Shown piece by piece: positions 1-7,792 of a DNA stretch of 35,900 nt. The stretch is taken from the NCBI GenBank assembly GCA_902783005.1, contig CACZPI010000130.1, forward strand, positions 1 through 35,900, read 5' to 3'. Under the pieces are notes generated by a model. That model was not told where the DNA came from and did not search any database. It saw nothing but the letters and a program-made list of their open reading frames with translations. This DNA comes from an uncultured Ruminococcus sp. GTDB taxonomy: Bacteria; Bacillota; Clostridia; Oscillospirales; Ruminococcaceae. Within the stretch, counting starts at the first letter, position 1. The number at the start of each line of letters is the position of its first letter. Position numbers and translations under genes: made by a program.

Positions 1-1
1 A

Positions 2-799
2 TTCCGGGAATATCTGCGGGAGCATCTTCCGGAGGAGATCGCAGAGGCGCTCTGGAACCGGCGTGATCTGTGCATCCCGATCGAATACGAAAAGACAGAC
101 GACAGTGCAATTCCCGTCGGCGCCAGCAAATCCGGCGGCGCTCCGGATCTGCCGCCGTCGATCCCGTATCCGACCATGTGCGGATTTCGCTGGAAATCCC
201 CGAAAACCGGTGAGATCCGCGAGGAATACCCCGAAGAATCGGCCATGCAGCTTGTGATGCAGCTCAATCTCAGGGAAGTGAATGACCCGATGGGGAGGCT
301 TCCGAAGGAGGGAATGCTGTATATCTTCTGGTCGGGGGAATTCGGATCGCTCACCTCGAACCGCTATGCGGAGTATGAATGCTTCGGAGACAACCGCGAT
401 GTATTCCGCGTGATCTATTACAATGGTCTGGAAATGCTCGAACGCACACAGCCGCTGTTTCCGTTTTACAAAAAATATTTTGAGGAGGCCTTTGAGAGCT
501 ATCGCGTGACGTTCAGTGAACCGAAATGGGATATTGATCCCTACGCCTTTACTGAAGCGGCGGGGAAAGCCTCCTGGAGCGTCTGCGATTTCGACGAATA
601 TAACGAAGAGGGCGACAAGCTCTTTGGCTATCCGACCCATCAGGCCAATGCCCAGCCGCCGGGTGAGGGCTGGAAGAATTTTTTGCAGTATGATTACAAT
701 GCAGGCTGTATCTGGGGGCTGTGGTGGTATATGAAAGAGAATGCCATCCAAATCGGCTTCCCGAAGGATGCCTTCGCAATGGAGGAGGAATGTGACTGA
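2..799 (+). CDS. YwqG/DUF1963 family protein, 5' end missing
   Basis: The reading frame is open from base 2, so the gene starts outside the window; 265 codons plus the stop are visible. The internal ATG at 176 is not the real start, because the sequence just before it (SKSGGAPDLPPSIPYPT, bases 128-178) is the typical conserved N-terminal motif of DUF1963/YwqG proteins. Further family features are a QLNLREV...LPKEGMLYIFW stretch (around base 260-330) and a C-terminal Gln/Tyr-rich sheet region. Members are soluble cytoplasmic proteins of unknown biochemical role, sometimes found near toxin-immunity or stress genes. It is followed after one base by a lipoprotein gene whose ribosome site lies in its last codons, so the two are probably cotranscribed. 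Family assignment is fairly sure; function is unknown. Confidence 0.8.
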   Translation, partial: FREYLREHLPEEIAEALWNRRDLCIPIEYEKTDDSAIPVGASKSGGAPDLPPSIPYPTMCGFRWKSPKTGEIREEYPEESAMQLVMQLNLREVNDPMGRLPKEGMLYIFWSGEFGSLTSNRYAEYECFGDNRDVFRVIYYNGLEMLERTQPLFPFYKKYFEEAFESYRVTFSEPKWDIDPYAFTEAAGKASWSVCDFDEYNEEGDKLFGYPTHQANAQPPGEGWKNFLQYDYNAGCIWGLWWYMKENAIQIGFPKDAFAMEEECD

Positions 800-800
800 C

Positions 801-1850
801 ATGAAACGAATCATTTGCATGGCACTGGTGCTTGCCTGCATGGCAGGGTATTCCGGTTGCAGTTCGCCCGGGACATCGGCAGAATCCGGTGCTCAGCCGG
901 ATCCTCCCGCAGAAACCATGACACCGGAAACAGCCTCCGTCCAGGACTGGGGCGCTGCCTACAAGGCAAAGATCCGCGAGGTTGCAAACGGCTATTCGCC
1001 TATGTTTTCCATTCGTGATATTGGTGGGGATGCTGTACCGGAGCTGATCGTTTCGGCGGACGGCGGCACATATTTCTACGCCTATCAGGACGGTATCCGT
1101 GAGATTGCGGTGCTCGATGCCGGTTATATGGAGTATTACCCGGAAGACGGCGTGATCGTCTATACCTCCGAGCCGGCGCTGAACGGAAAAACAGACCGGT
1201 ATGCATCCTGGAACGGCCAGGAAATGACAGATCCGGGAAAAGGCGGCAGCGGGGATCACCTGCGGCTGTCCCGGGATTTTGACTGCACAGACTGCATGAT
1301 CGAAGCTGCCTGCACCGAGAAGGCGTCCTGGCAGGAATGCTATTCGGATTTCCTGAATGCCTACATTGCGGAATATACCATCAACGCGGAAACAAACCCC
1401 ACGACCTTCTCTCTCCATGATCTGGATGCGGACGGCATTCCGGAGCTTTGTGTTTCGCAGGGAGATTATCATGCTGCTTCTGTCTGGATCTTTACCTACC
1501 GCGGTTATCTGGTGTCGTATGGACTGCATGGCGCCTACGGTTCTGTAGGCTGGTATCCGGAACAGCAGATGCTTGGCTTCGGGGATTTGCATATGGGATA
1601 TTCCATGGCTCTGTATTCTGTACTGAACAAAGAAGCACTTGCCTTCTGTGACCGGTATGTCTTTGAGGACAACAGCGGTGCTGTCATGGAAGAGGATGAG
1701 GTATATTATCTTGTCAACGACGAGCAGGTGACAAAGGAAGAATCCGATCGCATTTTCAGGGAACAGATCCCGCAGCAGGATCCGGTATACCTGGGTGCAG
1801 ATTTCCCGCTTACCCCTGAGAATGTCGCATCTGCGATCGCAGCTTATTAA
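801..1850 (+). CDS. Secreted lipoprotein with two aspartate-rich repeats
   Basis: This 349-residue protein begins with a lipoprotein signal (MKRIICMALVLACMAGYSGC), so it should be lipid-anchored through the Cys of the YSGC lipobox and face the outside. I chose the ATG at 801 over an in-frame ATG at 741 because it starts the signal peptide and has GGAGGAGG at 781-788. Two related segments follow: one with FSIRDIGGDAVPELIVS (near residue 72) and one with FSLHDLDADGIPELCVS (near residue 200). The D-x-D-x-D-G-x-PEL pattern resembles the calcium-binding-like loops common in ruminococcal lipoproteins. The role is unknown. It lies between ywqG and luxS on one strand, with luxS starting 9 bases after its stop. 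Confidence 0.75.
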   Translation: MKRIICMALVLACMAGYSGCSSPGTSAESGAQPDPPAETMTPETASVQDWGAAYKAKIREVANGYSPMFSIRDIGGDAVPELIVSADGGTYFYAYQDGIREIAVLDAGYMEYYPEDGVIVYTSEPALNGKTDRYASWNGQEMTDPGKGGSGDHLRLSRDFDCTDCMIEAACTEKASWQECYSDFLNAYIAEYTINAETNPTTFSLHDLDADGIPELCVSQGDYHAASVWIFTYRGYLVSYGLHGAYGSVGWYPEQQMLGFGDLHMGYSMALYSVLNKEALAFCDRYVFEDNSGAVMEEDEVYYLVNDEQVTKEESDRIFREQIPQQDPVYLGADFPLTPENVASAIAAY

Positions 1851-1859
1851 GGAGGATCT

Positions 1860-2330
1860 ATGAAAACCATTCAGAGTTTTACCATTAACCATGATATTCT
1901 GGGCAAGGGCATGTACACCTCCCGCGTTGACGGGGATGTTGTGACCTACGACATCCGCATGAAGATCCCGAACAATCCGGAGGGGGACTATCTGACAAAC
2001 GGCGCTGCCCATACCTTTGAGCATCTGTTTGCGACCTATGCACGCAATTCCGTGCATTCCGACAAGGTCGTCTATGTCGGCCCGATGGGCTGCCTGACGG
2101 GGTTCTATTTTCTGGTGCGCGATACCCTGACGCCCGCGGAGACAATCCGGCTGGTGCAGGAGAGCTTTGCCTTCATCCGTGACTTTGAGGGAGAGATTCC
2201 CGGCAGCAAAAAAATCGAATGCGGCAATTACAAAATGCACGATCTCCCCGGTGCAAGAGCCATTGCGGCAGATATGTGCGAGGTATTGAAGGACTGGACA
2301 GTGGAACAGCTGGTCTATCCGACTGCGTAA
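1860..2330 (+). CDS. luxS: S-ribosylhomocysteine lyase LuxS
   Basis: LuxS cleaves S-ribosylhomocysteine to homocysteine and DPD, the precursor of autoinducer-2, and so recycles the methionine/SAM cycle. The 156-residue length is normal. The metal-binding HTxEH motif is present (H51, E54, H55), as are the catalytic Cys in GPMGC (C78) and the third metal ligand in ECGNY (C121), so the enzyme looks intact. GGAGG at 1851-1855 lies just 4 bases before the ATG, slightly tight. The gene ends the plus-strand group 1-2330 and is followed immediately by a hairpin terminator. Its partners in the activated methyl cycle are not in the window. Confidence 0.97.
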   Translation: MKTIQSFTINHDILGKGMYTSRVDGDVVTYDIRMKIPNNPEGDYLTNGAAHTFEHLFATYARNSVHSDKVVYVGPMGCLTGFYFLVRDTLTPAETIRLVQESFAFIRDFEGEIPGSKKIECGNYKMHDLPGARAIAADMCEVLKDWTVEQLVYPTA

Positions 2331-2334
2331 AAAA

Positions 2335-2368
2335 ATCACCCGGCACAGATCCGGGTGATGCTCACTTT
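2335..2368. terminator. Bidirectional terminator between luxS and a convergent gene
   Basis: A perfect 9-base stem (2335-2343 with 2351-2359) encloses a 7-base loop. An A-run (2329-2334) precedes it and a short T-run (2366-2370) follows, so it can end luxS on the plus strand and the membrane-protein gene on the minus strand, where the A-run reads as the U-tract. Confidence 0.85.
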
Positions 2369-2910
2369 TTATGCCGCTTGCCTGTGATCCTTGGCTTGAC
2401 GATACGCCGGTAGGCTTCACAGAGTCCCGTCAGGGAGTAGTCATACATCAGGAAGAACGGATTGAGAATGACGAGTGTGATGATCCCGCCGTATTTTCCA
2501 AAGTCCTCGAATGCTTCAAGGAGATCCGTCAGGCCGAAGAGATGGACGTTGATGTAGAAATACAGCACCATGCTCACATTGAAGAGAACGAGCTTGATGA
2601 GCAAGCGCGGCAGCCTTGCCGGGATGCGGTTGAGATACAGCCGCAGGATCGGGTAGCAGCCGAAGAACATGATAAAGATGAGCGCTGCCTCCTTGTCATA
2701 GGTGACAAAAAGCGACAGCAGCCCGACAGCGATGTAGGTTACCCATCCCCATTGGATCCCGACCTCTTCGACGACAATGAGGAGCAGAACGCCTGAAATC
2801 ATCGGCAGTACCAGATATAGAAGGGGGAACACCCCTGTCAGAAACATTCCTGCCAGACAGAATGCAGATACGATGCCGCCTAAGGCAACGCGGTAGCTGA
2901 CACGATCCAA
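2362..2910 (-). CDS. Multi-pass membrane protein of unknown function
   Basis: The 182-residue product is mostly hydrophobic, with about five to six predicted membrane segments (residues about 8-28, 30-48, 54-70, 74-90, 105-125 and 140-160) and a basic C-terminal tail rich in Arg and Lys. It has the look of small substrate-binding-type membrane components in Clostridia, but I do not recognise a family motif and assign no function. The start is a TTG at 2910, supported by GGGAGG at 2918-2923 in the right position and by a consensus promoter just upstream. It converges on luxS and shares its terminator. Confidence 0.75.
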   Translation of the reverse strand: MDRVSYRVALGGIVSAFCLAGMFLTGVFPLLYLVLPMISGVLLLIVVEEVGIQWGWVTYIAVGLLSLFVTYDKEAALIFIMFFGCYPILRLYLNRIPARLPRLLIKLVLFNVSMVLYFYINVHLFGLTDLLEAFEDFGKYGGIITLVILNPFFLMYDYSLTGLCEAYRRIVKPRITGKRHKK

Positions 2911-2942
2911 GGCAGCACCTCCCTGATTAGATTTCTTATAAT

Positions 2943-2971
2943 ATTGTACCAGTTCCCGGCGGATTTGTCAA
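2943..2971 (-). promoter_or_regulatory. Sigma-A promoter for the 2362-2910 gene
   Basis: On the minus strand TTGACA (2966-2971) and TACAAT (2943-2948) are separated by exactly 17 bases. A perfect TATAAT also reads on the plus strand at 2937-2942, with no good -35 element, and could serve the divergent transporter gene at 2995; the two promoters would then overlap. Confidence 0.8.
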
Positions 2972-2994
2972 GAGCCGGGGGAATGGAGTGAACC

Positions 2995-3879
2995 ATGCAA
3001 GTAAAACCCCGCTATAAAGGCATTCTCCTGATCGTATGCTCGGCATTCTGCTTTGCTTTCATGAATGCCTTTGTGCGGCTGTCCGGTGATCTGCCTTCGG
3101 TGCAGAAGAGCTTTTTCCGCAATTTTGTCGCGCTGATCGTTGCAGTAGTAATGTTTGCCCGCGAAGGCGCAAAGCCGAATGTACCAAAGGATGCTTATGT
3201 GCCGCTGTTTTTGCGGGCGGCATTCGGTACGGTCGGAATCCTCTGCAATTACTATGCCATTGACCATCTGGTGCTGTCGGATGCGTCGATGCTCAATAAA
3301 ATGTCTCCCTTCTTTACAATCCTGTTCTCGTGGCTGCTTTTGAAGGAAAAGCTCAGACCGGCGCAGGGTGCCGCGGTGCTGTGCGCTTTTCTTGGAAGCA
3401 TGCTCATCGTGAAGCCGTCGCTGGATTTCTCGGATTTTTCCGCATCCTTCTCCGGCTTCTGCAGCGGTATTGCAGCAGGTCTGGCCTATGCGATGGTGCG
3501 GATCCTTGGTACCAAGGGCGTGAATAAGACCCTCATCGTTCTGTTCTTCTCGGGATTTTCCTGCCTGACGACGCTGCCCTATCTGCTGCTGCATTTTCAT
3601 CCCATGACATGGGTGCAGCTTCTGACGCTGATCGGTGCGGGTGTCGCAGCGGCGGGCGGCCAGTTCACCATTACAGCCGCCTACTGCTATGCACCGGCCA
3701 AGGAAATTTCGGTATATGATTATTCTCAACTGATTTTTGCTACGGCGCTGGGATTTTTCCTCTTTGGCGAGATCCCGGATCTCTGGAGCTTTATCGGCTA
3801 CGCGGTGATCATTCTGGCAGCAGTTGCCATGTTCTGGTACAATAACTATTATCTTCCGAAGCACACAGCAGAATCCTGA
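2995..3879 (+). CDS. EamA/DMT-superfamily transporter
   Basis: This 294-residue integral membrane protein has the ten-helix, two-repeat layout of the drug/metabolite transporter superfamily (EamA). Each half begins with a small-residue helix followed by a helix pair: the first repeat runs to about residue 145 and the second starts near FSGFCSGIAAGLAYAMVRI. The LLLKEKLRP loop between helices 4 and 5 and the FLFGEIPD loop near the end are classic EamA positions. Members export metabolites or amino acids; the substrate cannot be read from the sequence. The ribosome site is a modest GGAG at 2985-2988. It ends shortly before the promoter of the dockerin gene and no terminator is obvious after it. 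Confidence 0.88.
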   Translation: MQVKPRYKGILLIVCSAFCFAFMNAFVRLSGDLPSVQKSFFRNFVALIVAVVMFAREGAKPNVPKDAYVPLFLRAAFGTVGILCNYYAIDHLVLSDASMLNKMSPFFTILFSWLLLKEKLRPAQGAAVLCAFLGSMLIVKPSLDFSDFSASFSGFCSGIAAGLAYAMVRILGTKGVNKTLIVLFFSGFSCLTTLPYLLLHFHPMTWVQLLTLIGAGVAAAGGQFTITAAYCYAPAKEISVYDYSQLIFATALGFFLFGEIPDLWSFIGYAVIILAAVAMFWYNNYYLPKHTAES

Positions 3880-3908
3880 ATCGTTTTAAGAAAATTTTAA
3901 GTATTCTG

Positions 3909-3917
3909 TGCTACAAT
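3909..3917 (+). promoter_or_regulatory. Extended -10 promoter for the dockerin beta-helix gene
   Basis: TGCTACAAT forms an extended -10 element about 60 bases before the ATG at 3980. The upstream region is A/T-rich (3881-3904), with no clear TTGACA, as often found with extended -10 promoters. Confidence 0.5.
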
Positions 3918-3979
3918 ACCAATAATCCCGGATCGCGGGGCTTGTATGAGAAAAATCCAATAGAAAAGGGGAATCCGAT

Positions 3980-5353
3980 ATGAAACACACAGTAACTCAT
4001 TTCCGCCGCAGGATCGCTGCATTGACTGCTGCCGCTGCAATGTGTGCAGCCCTTCCGGCGCTGCCTCTGCATGCCGCACAGACGCTGGCCGGTGATGTGG
4101 ACGGCAGCGGTGCGGTAGAGGTCACCGATATTGTACTGCTCCAGAAATATCTGGTCGGACTTGAAACGCTCGATCAGACGGCGCTGAACAATGCCAATGT
4201 CTATGCGGATGATGCCGTGGATATTTTCGATCTGGCCAGGCTCAAGAATATGGTTCTGACACCCGCGGCCGCACCGGTGACGATCCATCTGGCTGATACA
4301 GGCATTTCGGCTGAGGGCGACAATGCGAATGCGGTGCAGATCAGCGGCACGGATGTGAAGATCACCGCTTCCGGTGTGTACTATGTGGACGGCAGCATTA
4401 CAGACGGACAGATTTTGATCGAGACTGCGGCAGACGACATTGAGGATGTGGAGATCGTGCTGAACGGTGCTTCCTTTGTGAATACCACCAAGCAGGCGAT
4501 CCTGACATCTGCCTCCTCCGGCAATGACAAGACGAAGATCACGCTCCTTGGCGACAATACCATGACAGACGGAGCGGTTGCGGCCTATACCACTGGCGGT
4601 GCAGTGATCTATGCAAACAACAAGCTGACCTTCACCCGCAATTCTACGGGCACGCTTACGATCAGCAGCCTGTTCAATGACGGCATCCATGCCGAAAAGA
4701 AGCTCAATCTCAACGGCGGTACCATCAGCATTGATACCGATACCGTCCCTGAGGGCAGCAATGCAGTTCCCGATGCCGACGGCATCACGTCGGACAAGAG
4801 CATTGAGATCGAGGGTGCCGTGCTTGATCTGGATACCTCGGCAGACGGCATCAAGAGCGACGCCGGCATCTATCTCTATGACGGCGATGTGCAGATCAAA
4901 TCCGGCAATGATGCGATGCAGGCCGTAACGGAGATCGCTGTTTCCGGCGGCAATCTGACAGCGTCCGGCGACCGCGGATTCCGTCTGACCGGCGATACCT
5001 CGACCGGACTTGTCGGCAAGCTCTCCATCACCGGCGGCAAGGTCATGGCGACCGCGACAGACTATCAGGCGGACGGCAATGAGACGATCGACCTGACCGG
5101 TACCGCCCAGACGGTGATGCTCTTTGATATGGCGGAGCAGTGGAAGAAGGCTTCTGCGATCGGTGTTGGAGATCTTGAATTTACTGCCAACAAGAAGTAT
5201 AACTATGTACTTGTTTCCGATCCGGCTCTTGCAGCGGATGGCAGCTATACCGTTACTGTCGGCGGCACAGCGGCGGTTTACGGAGATGCAGCATCCGGTA
5301 CCTTCCAGAATACCGGTGTTGTGAACCGGTATACGGCTGTGGCCGTGCAGTAA
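3980..5353 (+). CDS. Secreted carbohydrate-binding beta-helix protein with N-terminal dockerin
   Basis: The 457-residue product has a signal peptide (about residues 1-33, ending LPLHAAQ). A type I dockerin follows at about residues 36-95: its first loop, GDVDGSGAVEVTD, is canonical, while the second (NVYADDAVDIFD) has Asn and Tyr in the first and third calcium positions and may bind weakly. From about residue 100 onward it resembles the Cthe_2159-like carbohydrate-binding domain (formerly DUF4353), a right-handed beta-helix shown in Clostridium thermocellum to bind polygalacturonate. The GVYYVDGSITDGQI start and repeated SxDGI(H/K/T)S turns such as NDGIHAEKKLNL, DGITSDKSIEI and DGIKSDAGIYL support this. 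It would dock onto a scaffoldin and hold pectin near the enzymes. RBS AAAAGGGG lies at 3963-3970. Confidence 0.85.
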   Translation: MKHTVTHFRRRIAALTAAAAMCAALPALPLHAAQTLAGDVDGSGAVEVTDIVLLQKYLVGLETLDQTALNNANVYADDAVDIFDLARLKNMVLTPAAAPVTIHLADTGISAEGDNANAVQISGTDVKITASGVYYVDGSITDGQILIETAADDIEDVEIVLNGASFVNTTKQAILTSASSGNDKTKITLLGDNTMTDGAVAAYTTGGAVIYANNKLTFTRNSTGTLTISSLFNDGIHAEKKLNLNGGTISIDTDTVPEGSNAVPDADGITSDKSIEIEGAVLDLDTSADGIKSDAGIYLYDGDVQIKSGNDAMQAVTEIAVSGGNLTASGDRGFRLTGDTSTGLVGKLSITGGKVMATATDYQADGNETIDLTGTAQTVMLFDMAEQWKKASAIGVGDLEFTANKKYNYVLVSDPALAADGSYTVTVGGTAAVYGDAASGTFQNTGVVNRYTAVAVQ

Positions 5354-5418
5354 GCGGGATTCCTGGGGTAGGAACGCAGCTTTCGATTTTTCCATTACAT
5401 TCCTTTATTCATACAGGG

Positions 5419-5462
5419 ACATGCGGCAGCGGGTTTCCGTTGCCGTATGTTCCTTTCTCTTT
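5419..5462 (+). terminator. Terminator after the dockerin beta-helix gene
   Basis: A 14-base stem with a few G-T pairs (5419-5432 with 5437-5450) and a 4-base loop is followed by a T-rich stretch. Its tail overlaps the -35 element of the next promoter. Confidence 0.7.
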
Positions 5463-5488
5463 ACAAATGCGGATGAATGTGCTATACT
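5460..5488 (+). promoter_or_regulatory. Sigma-A promoter for the 5509 gene
   Basis: TTTACA (5460-5465) and TATACT (5483-5488) are 17 bases apart, with a TGC extension before the -10. The predicted start site is only about 15 bases before the ATG, giving a very short leader that begins near the ribosome site. Confidence 0.8.
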
Positions 5489-5508
5489 ATGAATGGGAGG
5501 GATGCTGC

Positions 5509-6036
5509 ATGAAAGAAAGCTTCCGTTTCAAAAGCGGCTGGTACTATCTGTTTTTCGTGGCAGTGATGATCGGATCGCTGTTTATACCGATTCTGGCGGC
5601 CACTGTCGCGGTTGAGAGCGGAGGGAATCACGAATCCGGACTCGGGATCGCCCTTGTGATCCTGCTTGTCTGGGTTGCACTTGCAGGTGTAGGGGGCTGG
5701 CTGCTTGGTGCCGTGCCGTCTTCCTATGAGGCGGATGAATCTGCCGTGACCTTCCGCATTCTGTTCCTGACGACGCGCGTTTCCTATGCGGACATCAAGT
5801 CCATGGAGATCACGCGGGAATTCCAGAAAGCCTTCATCCGCGGAGATATTCCGCATTACGAAGAGCAGCTGCATTTCACATTGCATGACGGTACGGAACA
5901 CTGGCTCCAGGCAAGGCTTGATCTGGACACGGATGAAATTGCAAGACATCCAGAAAAAACCGAAGAGCAGTTTGAAAAGGGAAAGCTGTGTCAGCTTCAC
6001 AGATACATTGAATCCCATAGAAAAGGAGAATCCTGA
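5509..6036 (+). CDS. Two-helix membrane protein with PH-like cytoplasmic domain
   Basis: The 175-residue protein has two membrane helices (about residues 12-34 and 45-67) followed by a soluble part of about 105 residues. That part begins PSSYEADESAVTFRILFLTTRVSYADIKSMEI, the layout of bacterial PH-like domains (a beta-strand pair followed by a Y-x-D-I-K-S strand). This is a fold-level guess and no function is assigned. I use the ATG at 5509 rather than the upstream ATG at 5440, because the latter lies before the promoter and terminator, while GGGAGG sits at 5495-5500. The stop codon lies one base before the dipeptidase start, so both genes form an operon. Confidence 0.75.
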   Translation: MKESFRFKSGWYYLFFVAVMIGSLFIPILAATVAVESGGNHESGLGIALVILLVWVALAGVGGWLLGAVPSSYEADESAVTFRILFLTTRVSYADIKSMEITREFQKAFIRGDIPHYEEQLHFTLHDGTEHWLQARLDLDTDEIARHPEKTEEQFEKGKLCQLHRYIESHRKGES

Positions 6037-6037
6037 A

Positions 6038-7426
6038 ATGCAATACCAAACCGAAATACACGGATGGATCGCCGCGCATCGTGACGAGATGCTTGCGGAT
6101 CTGTCTGAGCTGATCGCCATTCCGAGTGTACAGGGAGCCCCGGCTCCCGGCAAGCCGTTCGGAGAGGAGCCTGCACGCGCACTGGCTTTGATGCTGGACA
6201 AATGTCAGAAATACGGTTTTGCAACCGAAAATACAGACAATTATGCCGGCAGCGCCGATCTGAATGCACAGGAGCCTTCCCTCGGCATTCTGGCACATCT
6301 GGATGTAGTACCGGCAGGGGAGGGCTGGCTGCATGAGCCCTTTCAGATGACCCATGAACCGGAGACCGACAAGCTGATCGGCCGCGGCACCTCGGATGAC
6401 AAGGGGCCGGCTGTGGCAGCGCTGTATGCGATGCGTGCAGTGAAGGCGCTTGGCATACCGCTCCGTTCCGGCGTCCGCCTGATCCTTGGTACGGATGAGG
6501 AAAACGGGTCGGAGGATATGGCCTATTACATGCAGAAGCATACGCTCCCGCCGATGGTATTCACGCCGGATGGGGATTATCCGGTGATTACGCTGGAAAA
6601 GGGAATGATCCGGCTGCGTCTGACAGCAGCATTTGACGACGGGAAATCCTCGGTAGTCTCCCTGCAGGCAGGCAATGTCGTCAATGCCGTACCTGCGCTT
6701 GCAGAGGCACGCGTGCGCGGGATTGATATTGAAACCTTCCTTGCGACCCGGCAGAAGGAATATCCCGGCACCTCCATTTCGGTACGGATGGAGGGAGAGG
6801 AGCTGTATATTGCCGTTGACGGTGTCAATGCCCATGCTTCGACGCCGGAGCAGGGAAGAAATGCACTGACCTGCATGCTCGAGCTGCTTTCGTTGCTGCC
6901 GATCACAGGACAGCAGGCAGATGCGATCCGCAAGCTGTCAGCGCTGTATCCGTATGGCGAGACAGACGGTGCTTCCTGCGGCATTGCAGCTGCGGATGAC
7001 GTTTCCGGTGCATTGACGCTGGTGTGCAGTGTGATGGAACTGGATGCGGGACATATGACAGTCTGGAATGACATTCGTTTCCCGGTCAGCTGCACGGGTG
7101 CGCAGCTTGTCGGGCAGATGCAGGAAAAGCTGTCTCCCTTCGGATGTGAAGCGGTGCTGTGCGATGAGCCGCATCATACGGACGAAAATTCCCCCTTTGT
7201 TCAGACGCTTCTGCGGGTGTATGAGGAGGTTACCGGAAACAAGGGCGAATGCCTTGCCATCGGCGGCGGTACCTATGTGCATCATATCGAAGGCGGCGTG
7301 GCATTCGGTGCGACCTTCCCGGGAACAGATGTCCATATGCACGGCGCGGAGGAATTCATTTATTCCGAGCATCTATTGAAGGATGCGGAGATGATGGCAC
7401 TGGCCATTGTGGAGCTGTGTAAATAA
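6038..7426 (+). CDS. pepV: M20-family dipeptidase, PepV-like
   Basis: This 462-residue enzyme is a zinc-dependent cytoplasmic dipeptidase of the M20 family that hydrolyses Xaa-Xaa or Xaa-His dipeptides taken up from outside. The metal site is visible: HLD (H87 with D89), the bridging Asp in GRGTSDDKGP (D120) and the catalytic-base Glu pair in GTDEENGS (E154, E155); the late GGGTYVHH motif supplies the last His. An inserted lid domain follows, as in PepV. The ATG at 6038 follows the previous stop by one base, with AAAGGAGAA at 6022-6030. No clear terminator follows; a new promoter begins 14 bases after the stop. Confidence 0.92.
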   Translation: MQYQTEIHGWIAAHRDEMLADLSELIAIPSVQGAPAPGKPFGEEPARALALMLDKCQKYGFATENTDNYAGSADLNAQEPSLGILAHLDVVPAGEGWLHEPFQMTHEPETDKLIGRGTSDDKGPAVAALYAMRAVKALGIPLRSGVRLILGTDEENGSEDMAYYMQKHTLPPMVFTPDGDYPVITLEKGMIRLRLTAAFDDGKSSVVSLQAGNVVNAVPALAEARVRGIDIETFLATRQKEYPGTSISVRMEGEELYIAVDGVNAHASTPEQGRNALTCMLELLSLLPITGQQADAIRKLSALYPYGETDGASCGIAAADDVSGALTLVCSVMELDAGHMTVWNDIRFPVSCTGAQLVGQMQEKLSPFGCEAVLCDEPHHTDENSPFVQTLLRVYEEVTGNKGECLAIGGGTYVHHIEGGVAFGATFPGTDVHMHGAEEFIYSEHLLKDAEMMALAIVELCK

Positions 7427-7439
7427 TTCACAGAAATAC

Positions 7440-7468
7440 TTGATTTTTTAGGATCAATATGGTATAAT
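7440..7468 (+). promoter_or_regulatory. Sigma-A promoter for the 77-residue peptide gene
   Basis: TTGATT (7440-7445) and a perfect TATAAT (7463-7468) are 17 bases apart. Together with the strong AGGAGG at 7489-7494 this predicts high expression of the small gene at 7504. Confidence 0.85.
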
Positions 7469-7503
7469 AGTAATATCCTAAAATCAGCAGGAGGTATACC
7501 ACC

Positions 7504-7737
7504 ATGGATATCAAAGCAAAAATCGAAGAAATCGTAAATAAGGCCAAGAATGACAAGGATTTCATGGCCAAGCTCCAGAAGGATCCGATCAAAACCGTTG
7601 AGGATCTGCTGGGTGTTGATCTGCCGGATGAGCAGATCAAGGCAGTTGCCGAGGGTGTCAAGGCAAAGCTCGCAGCCGGTGAGGCTGGCGGCATTGTTGA
7701 CAAGATCAAGGGCATCTTTGACAAGAAGGACGAATAA
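7504..7737 (+). CDS. Small acidic protein resembling NHLP/Nif11 leader peptides
   Basis: The 77-residue product is highly charged and helical. Its centre reads DKDFMAKLQKDPIKTVEDLLGVDLPDEQI in overlapping pieces (residues 18-45), which has the F..KL..DP....(L/V)..LG..LP signature of nitrile-hydratase-like leader peptides and Nif11-type leaders of ribosomal natural products. A Gly-Gly at residues 62-63 is followed by a 14-residue amphipathic tail (IVDKIKGIFDKKDE) that lacks Cys, Ser and Thr. No maturation enzyme or peptidase-transporter is nearby, so it may instead be a free-standing cellular protein of the same fold. Promoter and ribosome site are both strong, and a hairpin follows directly. 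Gene reality is likely; function is unknown. Confidence 0.85.
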   Translation: MDIKAKIEEIVNKAKNDKDFMAKLQKDPIKTVEDLLGVDLPDEQIKAVAEGVKAKLAAGEAGGIVDKIKGIFDKKDE

Positions 7738-7742
7738 TGCCA

Positions 7743-7775
7743 ATGCCCCGGTGCCTGCGGCATCGGGGCATAGTA
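7743..7775 (+). terminator. Strong GC hairpin after the small gene
   Basis: A 13-base stem (7743-7755 with 7759-7771, one G-T pair) with a 3-base loop starts 5 bases after the stop codon. The following T-run is weak, so it may be a partial terminator or a 3' stabiliser that favours the small gene over ybaK. Confidence 0.6.
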
Positions 7776-7792
7776 TTTGTGAGGATTGATGA

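Noticed and set aside
549-2420. 623-codon open frame on the minus strand
   Set aside because: It lies antisense to ywqG, the lipoprotein and luxS, which all have family motifs and ribosome sites. Its translation is low-complexity Cys/His/Arg-rich sequence without any domain. It arises from codon bias of the real genes.
3911-5395. 494-codon minus-strand frame
   Set aside because: Antisense to the dockerin beta-helix gene; composition mirrors its repeats and no domain is seen.
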